Shown here: positions 1 to 4,696 of the stretch, in pieces
How positions within the stretch are numbered: position 1 is the stretch's first letter
How the letters are laid out: the number at the start of each line of letters is the position of its first letter
Origin: Clostridiales bacterium
GTDB taxonomy: Bacteria > Bacillota > Clostridia > Oscillospirales > Oscillospiraceae
Reading direction: 5' to 3'
Assembly (NCBI GenBank): GCA_021201515.1
Contig: JAJQET010000137.1
Span: 1 to 5,975, forward strand
DNA: 5,975 nucleotides
Translations under genes and position numbers: made by a program
Notes under the pieces: generated by a model
Database searches by the model: none
Seen by the model: only the letters and a program-made list of their open reading frames with translations
Told to the model about the DNA's origin: nothing

Positions 1-546
1 GCACAGCACCCGGTCCGCCACCCCGTCGGCGGGGCACAGGCCCAGGGACCAGCTCCACCGGGAGGGATACAGCAGCCGCAGCCCCCTCCGGTTCAGGAGG
101 TCCAGCAGGATGTGGGAGGCCATGGCGATGAAAAAGGCCCCCGCCAGAGGCTCCGCCCCCCGCCAGACGCAGAAGGTCAGCAGGGCCAGCCCCATCAGAG
201 AGTGCATAAAGGAGCGGTGGGGCTGGGTGGTGCCAAAGACGCACAGCCCCAGGAACAGCACCGCCCAGGCCGCCATCTCCTGTGCCCCGGCGTACCGCAG
301 CAGGAACCGCTCAATTCCCAGCTGGAACGCGGTGTTCAGCGCCCAGCCCAGCAGCAGGGCGGCCCCGGCCACGGAGACGATGCGCACCAGCTCCCGGTGG
401 GAGGTGGAGGTGGTCACGTCCACGTCGGGGATGACGCTGCCCACCGCCGCCGCCCCCAGGCAGAGCACCAGGGTCCGGGGGGTGTCGGGGCGCAGCAGGC
501 AGAGGGCCAGGGCCTCCCCGCAGACGAAATGGGTTTTTCCGGTCAT
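1..546 (-). CDS. YdjM-family (LexA-binding, inner-membrane-associated putative hydrolase) protein, C-terminus cut by window edge
   Basis: The minus strand is open from an ATG at 546-544 to the window edge, giving 182 residues with no stop, so the C-terminus is missing. It begins MTGKTH and carries PDVD (residues 40-43), HRSFMHS (110-116), HILLD (145-149) and a GLRLLYPS block near 155-162. These spaced His/Asp motifs are the hallmark of the YdjM/DUF457 family of membrane-bound putative metal-dependent hydrolases (PF04307). Hydrophobic stretches around residues 24-40, 58-75, 92-106 and 117-150 fit a multi-pass membrane protein. GGAGG at 555-559 (minus), 8 bases before the ATG, fixes the start; a longer frame in the same region beginning near 616 has no such site. 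The substrate is unknown; the E. coli relative is LexA-regulated, but no LexA box was recognised here. It is divergent from the epimerase operon. Family assignment is confident, function is not. Confidence 0.85.
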   Translation of the reverse strand, partial: MTGKTHFVCGEALALCLLRPDTPRTLVLCLGAAAVGSVIPDVDVTTSTSHRELVRIVSVAGAALLLGWALNTAFQLGIERFLLRYAGAQEMAAWAVLFLGLCVFGTTQPHRSFMHSLMGLALLTFCVWRGAEPLAGAFFIAMASHILLDLLNRRGLRLLYPSRWSWSLGLCPADGVADRVLC

Positions 547-604
547 GATAACGGCCTCCGTGATACAAATGCGTCTTTTTCCCGAAAACTGAAATAAATC
601 CACC

Positions 605-640
605 GAAAAAAAGCAAAAATTTTCAAAAAAGTAGAAAAAT
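605..640. promoter_or_regulatory. Run of phased A-tracts between divergent genes (UP-element or DNA bend candidate)
   Basis: Four A-tracts of 5-7 bases lie at about 606-612, 615-619, 625-630 and 635-639. The last three are centred roughly 10 bases apart, in step with the helix. They sit immediately upstream of the -35 box at 661, where UP elements stimulate sigma-A promoters, and between two divergent start codons. I could not find a convincing -35/-10 pair for the minus-strand YdjM gene in this AT-rich stretch. The bending or UP role is inferred from composition only. Confidence 0.4.
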
Positions 641-660
641 TGTCTTTTTCCGCAGAATAG

Positions 661-689
661 TTGCAACAACGGAGAAAATGCTATATAAT
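661..689 (+). promoter_or_regulatory. Sigma-A promoter of the epimerase-HAD operon
   Basis: TTGCAA at 661-666 and a perfect TATAAT at 684-689 are separated by exactly 17 bases; an upstream TGC (679-681) precedes the AT-rich box. The predicted start is near 696, giving a leader of about 50 bases. The epimerase ATG at 749 is preceded by AAAGGA at 730-735, a weak SD with a long spacing of 13 bases; the other GGAG at 723-726 is even farther. Confidence 0.85.
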
Positions 690-748
690 GGGGCAGGCCG
701 CCACAGGCACTGGGATCTGAGCGGAGACGAAAGGATGTAAAAAATCGT

Positions 749-1399
749 ATGAAACTGAGCCCTTCCATACTTGCCGCCGACTTTGCCGTCCTGGGCGCAT
801 GCTGCCGCACCGTGCTGGACGCAGGGGCGGATATGATACACTACGATGTGATGGACGGTCACTTTGTGGAGAATCTGAGCTTCGGCCTGCCGGTGCTGCA
901 GAGCCTGGACAAGGCCCTGCCTGACGCTGTCTTTGATGTACACCTTATGATAACCAATCCCCGGCGCTATGTCAAGGCATTTGCGGAGGCCGGGGCGGAC
1001 TGGATCACCTTCCATGTGGAGGCGGAGGACAGCATCCCCGAAACCATCCGGGCCATCCGGGCGGCGGGGTGCAGGGTGGGGCTGTCCTGCTCTCCGGACA
1101 CGCCGGTGGAGGCCATGCTCCCCTGGCTGAGCCAGATCGACCTGGCCCTAGTCATGGGGGTGCAGCCCGGCCAGGGGCGGCAGACCTTCCTGCCGGAGAG
1201 CGAACAAAAAATTGCCGCCATCCGGGCGGAGCGGGACCGCCTGGGCCTGGCGCTGGAGATCAGCGTGGACGGCGGCGTGAATCTGGCCACCACCGGCCCC
1301 CTGTGCAAGGCTGCCGGGGCGGACATTCTGGTGTCCGGCTCCGCCGTGTTCAACGCCCCGGACGTGGCGGCGGCGGTGCGGGCCTTCCGGGCCCTGTGA
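749..1399 (+). CDS. Ribulose-phosphate 3-epimerase family protein
   Basis: This 216-residue protein has the usual length and fold signature of ribulose-5-phosphate 3-epimerase, a TIM-barrel metalloenzyme of the pentose phosphate pathway interconverting ribulose 5-phosphate and xylulose 5-phosphate in the cytoplasm. Visible motifs are SILAADF (6-12), IHYDVMDGHFV (30-40) with metal ligand H31 and catalytic D33, DVHLM (63-67) with H65, and VDGGV (173-177) with the second catalytic acid D174, then GSAVF (197-201). All metal and acid-base residues are present. Two segments depart from the family norm: the phosphate-loop region reads VQPGQGRQ (138-145) where VNPGFGGQ is typical, and FVEN replaces FVPN. 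It may therefore be a paralogue acting on another ketose phosphate, such as allulose 6-phosphate, so no gene symbol is given. It is the first gene of a two-gene operon with the HAD phosphatase 8 bases downstream. Confidence 0.88.
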   Translation: MKLSPSILAADFAVLGACCRTVLDAGADMIHYDVMDGHFVENLSFGLPVLQSLDKALPDAVFDVHLMITNPRRYVKAFAEAGADWITFHVEAEDSIPETIRAIRAAGCRVGLSCSPDTPVEAMLPWLSQIDLALVMGVQPGQGRQTFLPESEQKIAAIRAERDRLGLALEISVDGGVNLATTGPLCKAAGADILVSGSAVFNAPDVAAAVRAFRAL

Positions 1400-1407
1400 G
1401 GTGCGCT

Positions 1408-2151
1408 ATGATCAAAACGATTCTCTTTGATATTGACGACACCCTGTACAGCTACACGAAGGCGGACGCCGTGGCCTTCCCGGCGCTGGCCGCCTACGCC
1501 GAAGAAAAATTCGGCGTCCCCTATGACCGTTTCTTTGACCTGTACTGGAAGGCGTACCGGGAGCAGATCCGCCGGGTGGGCCACGAGTGCGGGGCCACCC
1601 ACAGCCGGGTGCTGCGGTGCCAGATCCTTCTGGAGTGGCTGGGTCAGCCCCTGACCTTTGCCCGGGAAATGGAGGGGCTGTACTGGAACACCCTGCTGAA
1701 CGCCATGGAGCCGACCCCCGGTGTGGAGGACTGCCTCCGCACTCTGAAATCTCAGGGCTACCGCCTGGGCATCGGCACGGACCTGACCGCCGGATGGCAG
1801 CTGACCAAGCTGGAACGGCTGGGATTTTTGCCTTATTTCGACTTCATGGTGTGCAGCGAGGAGGCCGGGGCGGACAAGCCCGACCCCCGGTTCTTCGCCC
1901 TGTGTCTGGAGAAAGCGGGGTGCGGGCCGGAGAATTGCCTCTTTGTGGGTGACAACCCCCGCCGGGACGTGGCCGGGGCCAACCGGGCGGGGATGCACGG
2001 GGTCTGGTTCCGTCCGGAGGACGAAAAGACCGGCCAGGCGGGGACGCAGGGGGCATGGTTCCGGATGGAGAACGCGGAGGTCACCGGGACGGAGGATTTG
2101 CTCCGCATCCGCTCCATGGCCGAGCTGCCCGCCCTGGCGGCGGCGCTGTGA
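1408..2151 (+). CDS. HAD-superfamily hydrolase (phosphatase-like)
   Basis: This 247-residue protein is a haloacid-dehalogenase-type phosphatase. Motif I is FDIDDT (residues 7-12) with nucleophile D8 and acid D10; motif II threonine is in GIGTD (T124); motif III lysine is K157 in ADKPDP; motif IV is VGDNPRRD (180-187) with D182 and D187. An alpha-helical C1-type cap lies at about 15-100. The set resembles YjjG/pyrimidine 5'-nucleotidase-like and phosphoglycolate-phosphatase-like HADs, but substrate cannot be read from sequence. The start is the ATG at 1408, with GAGGTG overlapping the stop of the epimerase gene (1398-1403); the frame is open much further upstream but that part overlaps the epimerase. 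The 8-base gap implies co-transcription and probably translational coupling. A role in removing a sugar phosphate linked to the epimerase is inference. The C-terminus contains a 17-residue duplication (193-209 and 210-226) beyond motif IV. Confidence 0.88.
   Translation: MIKTILFDIDDTLYSYTKADAVAFPALAAYAEEKFGVPYDRFFDLYWKAYREQIRRVGHECGATHSRVLRCQILLEWLGQPLTFAREMEGLYWNTLLNAMEPTPGVEDCLRTLKSQGYRLGIGTDLTAGWQLTKLERLGFLPYFDFMVCSEEAGADKPDPRFFALCLEKAGCGPENCLFVGDNPRRDVAGANRAGMHGVWFRPEDEKTGQAGTQGAWFRMENAEVTGTEDLLRIRSMAELPALAAAL
1984..2085 (+). repeat. 51-base in-frame tandem duplication in the HAD gene
   Basis: Two 51-base units (1984-2034 and 2035-2085) are adjacent and in frame. Over 1986-2012 versus 2037-2063, 23 of 27 bases match at an exact offset of 51. 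The proteins read RAGMHGVWFRPE and QAGTQGAWFRME, sharing AG, G, WFR and E. The rest of each unit has diverged, so the event is not recent. It follows the last catalytic motif and should extend the C-terminal end of the HAD core. Confidence 0.75.
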
Positions 2152-2323
2152 ACCGCTCCCCTTCCGCAGCCGAAGGGAAGGTCAGGAAAAGTTGTGAAAA
2201 CACCCTGTAATCACGGGATGTTGCCACTCTTTTTGAAAAATGGAACATATCTCCATTCGTTGTTTTGCCAGAAAGCCGCCCCGTTTGTTTTTTCTTTTTG
2301 TGAAAAAATCTTCCGCGGTTTTC
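2152..2323. other. Non-coding gap after the HAD gene
   Basis: I see no supported gene here. A 6-bp hairpin (CCCTTC 2159-2164 with GAAGGG 2172-2177) lies 8 bases past the HAD stop, and AATGGA/TCCATT (2239-2244, 2252-2257) forms another 6-bp stem, but neither is followed by a proper T-run. How the epimerase-HAD transcript ends is unclear; the first strong terminator downstream is at 2430. The sequence becomes AT-rich towards 2340, unlike the coding DNA on either side. Confidence 0.5.
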
Positions 2324-2352
2324 TTGCAAAAACGGCAAAAACGTGCTATGAT
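2324..2352 (+). promoter_or_regulatory. Strong extended -10 promoter with no downstream protein gene
   Basis: TTGCAA (2324-2329), a 17-base spacer and TATGAT (2347-2352) with TGC immediately before the -10 (2344-2346) make a near-ideal sigma-A promoter. The predicted start is about 2359. The next plus-strand gene is 1 kb away and has its own promoter, while a terminator closes this unit about 100 bases later. Confidence 0.75.
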
Positions 2353-2358
2353 AATTGC

Positions 2359-2468
2359 GCTGAGGGTGAAACGGCTGTGCGGGTTCTGCAATCGCATTAC
2401 CAGAAACACAGAAGGACATCTTCTTTTTTGAAAACGCCTGAGTGATGCATTCAGGCGTTTTCTTTTTT
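2359..2468 (+). ncRNA. Candidate small RNA of about 110 nt
   Basis: This short unit is bounded by the promoter at 2324-2352 and the perfect terminator at 2430-2468. The predicted RNA can fold into a long hairpin: CTGTG (2375-2379) with CACAG (2407-2411), and inside it TTCTG (2384-2388) with CAGAA (2401-2405), with a 12-base apical loop. A second small hairpin, AGAAG/CTTCT (2410-2414, 2420-2424), is followed by T5. The only reading frame is a 21-codon one from a GTG at 2366 (stop at 2429-2431), containing CGFC but lacking any SD; a leader peptide cannot be excluded. I recognise no known RNA family. The 5' end is predicted, not measured. Confidence 0.5.
2430..2468 (+). terminator. Perfect intrinsic terminator
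   Basis: A 12-bp perfect stem (2430-2441 with 2451-2462, core ACGCCTGA/TCAGGCGT) with a 9-base loop is followed by T6 at 2463-2468 and further T-rich sequence. It ends plus-strand transcription from 2359 and possibly from the epimerase operon. The A-rich 5' arm gives TTTT at the end of the stem on the minus strand, so it may also stop the convergent gene ending at 2483. Confidence 0.9.
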
Positions 2469-2482
2469 GTGTTTTTGCCCGA

Positions 2483-2752
2483 CTACAGAATCATCACCGC
2501 GGTGATCACCGCCACCAGCAGCATGGCGGCGGAGGCCGCCAGATCCAGGGTGTCCTTCAGCCGGACGACGGCGGACCGCCGCTCCGGGGCGGCGGAAGGT
2601 CCGGCCTCCCGCTGGGGGAGAGCATCCTCCGGTTCCTCCGGCTCCGCCAGCAGGGCCTGCTGGGCGGCCAGCTTTTCCTTATATTCCTCAAAATTGATGA
2701 CGTTATCCTCGTGGCGGATAAAGCTCCGTGTGGTAAAATAGACGGTTTCCAT
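2483..2752 (-). CDS. Small protein with C-terminal membrane segment, unknown function
   Basis: This encodes 89 residues starting METVYFTTRS. I do not recognise the family. The N-terminal half is charged (residues 14-45, Glu-rich, predicted helical), followed by a Pro/Ala/Arg linker (46-63) and a hydrophobic segment at about 70-89 that runs to the very last residue, so the protein looks tail-anchored with its soluble part in the cytoplasm. The start was chosen at 2752 because GGAGG (2760-2764, minus) lies 7 bases before it, and because the predicted transcript begins near 2803, downstream of the longer in-frame start at 2821. It has its own promoter and ends 21 bases from the convergent terminator at 2430-2462. 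Reading frame, SD and promoter agree, so the gene is likely real, but its role is unknown. Confidence 0.75.
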   Translation of the reverse strand: METVYFTTRSFIRHEDNVINFEEYKEKLAAQQALLAEPEEPEDALPQREAGPSAAPERRSAVVRLKDTLDLAASAAMLLVAVITAVMIL

Positions 2753-2809
2753 GGCAGATCCTCCAATCCGGTTCCGACTAAAGAACGTTTGTTCTATCGC
2801 TTGTTCCAT

Positions 2810-2838
2810 ATAATAGCACATATGTTCGATTTGCGCAA
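2810..2838 (-). promoter_or_regulatory. Extended -10 promoter of the 89-residue gene
   Basis: On the minus strand, TTGCGC (2838-2833), a 17-base spacer and TATTAT (2815-2810) with TGC directly before the -10 (2818-2816). The predicted start is near 2803, leaving a leader of about 50 bases before the ATG at 2752. This promoter rules out the upstream in-frame ATGs at 2821 and 2809. Confidence 0.75.
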
Positions 2839-2875
2839 GGGGTTTTTCCCGATTTTCCGGGAAAAAATTTCCCCC
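2839..2875. repeat. Inverted repeat with alternative pairings between two small genes
   Basis: TTTTTCCCG (2843-2851) pairs perfectly with CGGGAAAAA (2858-2866) over a 6-base loop; GGGG (2839-2842) and CCCC (2871-2874) extend this by 4 bp across a 4-base bulge. The central arm can instead pair with TTTCCC (2868-2873) through GGGAAA (2859-2864). It lies 4 bases beyond the stop of the 40-residue gene and abuts the -35 box of the next gene. No U-tract follows on either strand, so it is not a textbook terminator, though it may slow or end the upstream transcript. Confidence 0.55.
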
Positions 2876-2878
2876 ACG

Positions 2879-3001
2879 CTAGGCGGCATCCTCCTCCAGC
2901 TCTTCCAGCGCCTCACCGATGCTGTCGGCGGAGAACAGAAACGCTCCAAACTGATCGTATACTTCCACATGACCTCTGACATAACGTGCCTTTACCTGCA
3001 T
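2879..3001 (-). CDS. 40-residue small protein, unknown function
   Basis: A complete minus-strand gene runs from ATG (3001-2999) to TAG (2881-2879). The protein begins MQVKARYVRGHVEVYD and ends ALEELEEDAA. The first part looks like two short beta strands (VKARYVRG, HVEVYD), then GAFLFSADS, and the last 13 residues form an acidic amphipathic helix, a compact beta-beta-alpha layout. There is no membrane segment and no cysteine. A strong SD, AAAGGAGG (3011-3018, minus), sits 9 bases before the ATG, and an extended -10 lies 32 bases upstream. I do not recognise a named family. Overlapping longer frames on both strands (for example 2913-3215 and 2794-2982 minus) lack an SD at their starts. Its brevity means it is easily missed in annotation. 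Confidence 0.75.
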   Translation of the reverse strand: MQVKARYVRGHVEVYDQFGAFLFSADSIGEALEELEEDAA

Positions 3002-3032
3002 GGCGATTGGCCTCCTTTTGTTTGATGAGACC

Positions 3033-3041
3033 AGTATAGCA
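3033..3041 (-). promoter_or_regulatory. Extended -10 promoter of the 40-residue gene
   Basis: Minus-strand TGC (3041-3039) directly followed by TATACT (3038-3033). At the 17-base position the -35 is poor (GGATTA, 3061-3056); a better-looking TTGGAC (3055-3050) is only 11 bases away. The extended -10 may compensate, or an activator may be needed. The predicted start is near 3026, leaving a leader of about 25 bases that contains the SD. Confidence 0.6.
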
Positions 3042-3225
3042 CAGGAGGTGTCCAATAATCCGGACAGTGTCGCGGGATTGGAAAGATTTTTCGCGGTTTC
3101 CGGAGCCGCGACTTCCGGAGGGAACTGCGCTTTTGTCCCTGCCCCCCTCCCCGTTGGAACCGTCCGGAAACCCCCTGAAACCCGGCAATCTCCGTACTTT
3201 TAAGAAAAAATCCATATCTCCCCCA
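3042..3225. other. Divergent intergenic region with inverted and direct repeats
   Basis: No supported gene lies between the two divergent promoters. TCGCGG (3091-3096) pairs with CCGCGA (3106-3111). TTCCGGAG occurs twice (3098-3105 and 3113-3120), and GTTTCCGGA (3096-3104) is repeated inverted as TCCGGAAAC (3163-3171). The region lies upstream of both predicted start sites, so these are more likely protein-binding sites or decayed sequence than RNA structure. Confidence 0.4.
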
Positions 3226-3254
3226 TTGCCAAGGGGCCGGTCTTGTGCTAAGAT
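3226..3254 (+). promoter_or_regulatory. Extended -10 promoter of the lipoprotein gene
   Basis: TTGCCA (3226-3231), a 17-base spacer and TAAGAT (3249-3254) with TGC directly before the -10 (3246-3248). The predicted start is near 3261, giving a leader of about 93 bases. Confidence 0.7.
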
Positions 3255-3260
3255 AGGTAC

Positions 3261-3353
3261 AGCTTTGGGGAAGTGCGTTTTTCGCCTGTGCCCCGGAAGA
3301 AATTATTATCAAATCGACCCGAACGCCTGTCCGGGTCTGGAGGATCGTCCACT
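3261..3353 (+). promoter_or_regulatory. Structured 5' leader of the lipoprotein gene
   Basis: Two hairpins can form in the predicted leader. GGGG (3267-3270)/CCCC (3291-3294) encloses GCG/CGC (3275-3277, 3283-3285). GACCCG (3316-3321) pairs perfectly with CGGGTC (3332-3337), ending one base before the GGAGG SD (3339-3343), which is 10 bases from the ATG. Such placement could modulate ribosome access, but no known riboswitch was recognised. Confidence 0.4.
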
Positions 3354-4607
3354 ATGAAACACGTCAAACGATTTTTCACAGCGTTTCTGACCCTGTCCCT
3401 GGGCCTGATGGCCCTCACCGGCTGCACCGTGGGGGAGGATACCTCCTCCGGTTCCAGCGCCGCCTCTGAATCCGCGTCTGCCTCCGTATCCGCGTCCGTG
3501 TCCGACGCCCAGTCCGAAGGGCTGACGCCGGAGGCGGACGCCACCGCCAACATGACGCTGATCGGCATCGCCCTGGCCGGCACCGCGGAGGCCGGCGACT
3601 CCCTGAACGGCCAGGCGGAGGAGCTGCAGTCCCTGCTCCAGGAGGCCGGCTTCTCCGTGGAGATGGCCTACGCGGAGGGGGACGGCAGCACCCAGAGCCT
3701 TCAGCTGAATGCCATGATCGAGGATGAGTGCGCCATTCTCATCGTGGAGGCGGTGGACGCCGACGCCATTGACAGCGCCCTGACCTCCGCCGGCGAGGCG
3801 GGCATCTCCGTTCTGGCCTGCGGCACCCTGCTGGAGCACAGCGCCGTCACCTGCTATGTGGGGACGGACTACGCCGCCATGGGGGCCGCCCAGGCCGCTT
3901 ACATCGCGGAGGCCCTGGGGCTGGACGCCGAGGACGCCGGAGACGAGACCTACACCCTGGAGCTGGTGGTGGGAGACACCGATGTGGACCGGCTCATCTA
4001 TGAGGGGGCCATGGAGGTGCTGGAGACCTACCTGACCGCCGGCCAGCTGACCATCCCCTCCGGCCAGCAGGACTATGGGGACGTGGCGACGGCGGACGCC
4101 GCCGGACGGACAGAGACCCTGCTGACGACTTACTACTCCGGCGGGGAGAATCTGGACGTGCTGCTGACCACCAGCAACGAGACCTGCGCCGCCGCCCTGA
4201 CCACCCTTCACGCCTCCTACGCGGGCAGCGTCTATCCCATCGTGGTGGGGGCACAGTGCGGGCTGGAGAGTGTCCAGTGGCTCAGCGACGGCTTCCTGGC
4301 CATGACCACCCTGTCCCCGGAGGTGACCTATCCGGAGCAGGTGCTGACCCTGATTCAGCAGATCCGCAGCGGCGAGGCCGTGGAGGACTGCCTGACCGCC
4401 GGTGAGACCGTCACCGGGGACAACTTCCTGGAGCTGCTGGTGGACACCGGGCTGTACTCCGTATCCATCTCTGGCGAGGTCACCGAGGGCGCAAGCCAGG
4501 GGGCCGAAGAGGAGGACGACACGGACCCCGGGGACACCGAGGAAGTGCCGATGGTGGAATATGAGGCGGAGGACGATCTGGACGACGCCGGGTCGGAAGG
4601 CGAATAA
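3354..4607 (+). CDS. Periplasmic-binding-protein-like lipoprotein, ChvE/MglB-related, acidic tail
   Basis: This encodes 417 residues. A type II signal peptide (KHVKRFF, then a hydrophobic core) ends in the lipobox LTGC, making C24 the lipidated residue. A Ser/Ala-rich linker (about 30-56) follows. Residues 67-345 match the type 1 periplasmic binding fold of sugar-binding proteins (Peripla_BP_4): AEELQSLLQEAGF (88-100), ILIVEAVDADAI (128-139), YVGTD (168-172), then ChvE-like EGAMEVLETYL (217-227) and SGQQDYGDVAT (236-246). Known ligand motifs have changed: NETCA replaces NDGTA-type (275-279), and GAQCGLE stands where GQDAE is usual (299-305). The last 35 residues are extremely acidic, unusual for this family. 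GGAGG at 3339-3343 and the signal sequence fix the start; an upstream in-frame ATG at 3273 would bury the signal. No permease or ATPase gene adjoins, so it may be an orphan sensor or partner of a distant transporter. Confidence 0.82.
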   Translation: MKHVKRFFTAFLTLSLGLMALTGCTVGEDTSSGSSAASESASASVSASVSDAQSEGLTPEADATANMTLIGIALAGTAEAGDSLNGQAEELQSLLQEAGFSVEMAYAEGDGSTQSLQLNAMIEDECAILIVEAVDADAIDSALTSAGEAGISVLACGTLLEHSAVTCYVGTDYAAMGAAQAAYIAEALGLDAEDAGDETYTLELVVGDTDVDRLIYEGAMEVLETYLTAGQLTIPSGQQDYGDVATADAAGRTETLLTTYYSGGENLDVLLTTSNETCAAALTTLHASYAGSVYPIVVGAQCGLESVQWLSDGFLAMTTLSPEVTYPEQVLTLIQQIRSGEAVEDCLTAGETVTGDNFLELLVDTGLYSVSISGEVTEGASQGAEEEDDTDPGDTEEVPMVEYEAEDDLDDAGSEGE

Positions 4608-4635
4608 GGATTTCCAAAAAAATTCTGCATTTCAT

Positions 4636-4671
4636 ACTTCTGTAACATTTTCCCGCGAACTTCTGTAACAT
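4636..4671. promoter_or_regulatory. Pair of 13-base direct repeats, candidate regulator box
   Basis: ACTTCTGTAACAT occurs exactly twice, at 4636-4648 and 4659-4671, with starts 23 bases apart, about two helical turns. Tandem direct repeats on one DNA face are typical of OmpR/PhoB-type response regulators. The second copy overlaps the possible -35 position of a promoter whose AT-rich -10 (TTATAT/TATATA) lies at 4684-4690. The identity of the regulator is unknown. Confidence 0.55.
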
Positions 4672-4690
4672 CCGGGGTGTATCTTATATA
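4661..4690 (+). promoter_or_regulatory. Possible activator-dependent promoter
   Basis: TTCTGT (4661-4666) is 17 bases from TTATAT (4684-4689) or 18 from TATATA (4685-4690). Both boxes are imperfect, as expected if a regulator bound to the overlapping direct repeats is needed. A dyad AGTTG/CAACT (4695-4699, 4702-4706) falls at the predicted start. Confidence 0.3.
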
Positions 4691-4696
4691 CATGAG

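Noticed and set aside
110..597. Two plus-strand frames of about 160 codons opposite the YdjM gene
   Set aside because: They are antisense to a well-supported family member and show no domain or SD.
1069..1407. N-terminal extension of the HAD gene up to the ATG at 1069
   Set aside because: It would overlap the epimerase gene in another frame; the motif I strand starts right after the ATG at 1408, which has GAGGTG before it.
967..1998. Long minus-strand reading frame of 343 codons opposite the epimerase and HAD genes
   Set aside because: It lies antisense to two genes with complete catalytic motifs; the translation is Pro/Gly/Arg/His-rich with no recognisable domain, as expected from GC-rich antisense frames.
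2159..2177. Hairpin just after the HAD stop as a terminator
   Set aside because: Only 6 bp with a 7-base loop and no following T-run.
2182..2445. Overlapping frames of 63-112 codons on both strands in the AT-rich gap
   Set aside because: No SD at any of their starts, low-complexity Lys/Phe-rich translations, and they run across the promoter and terminator signals.
2753..2821. Longer start for the 89-residue protein at 2821
   Set aside because: This start lies within or upstream of the predicted promoter and lacks an SD; the ATG at 2752 has GGAGG 7 bases away.
3273..3353. Longer start for the lipoprotein at 3273
   Set aside because: The extra 27 residues would place charged sequence before the signal peptide; the ATG at 3354 has an SD and gives a standard lipoprotein signal.
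3309..4211. Minus-strand reading frame of 300 codons opposite the lipoprotein gene
   Set aside because: Its Gly/Gln/Val/His-rich composition mirrors the sense codons, it has no motifs, and the sense gene has SD, signal peptide and fold.
4636..4671. Direct repeats as the start of a CRISPR array or attachment site
   Set aside because: Only two 13-base copies with a 10-base gap, no further units, no cas or integrase gene nearby.
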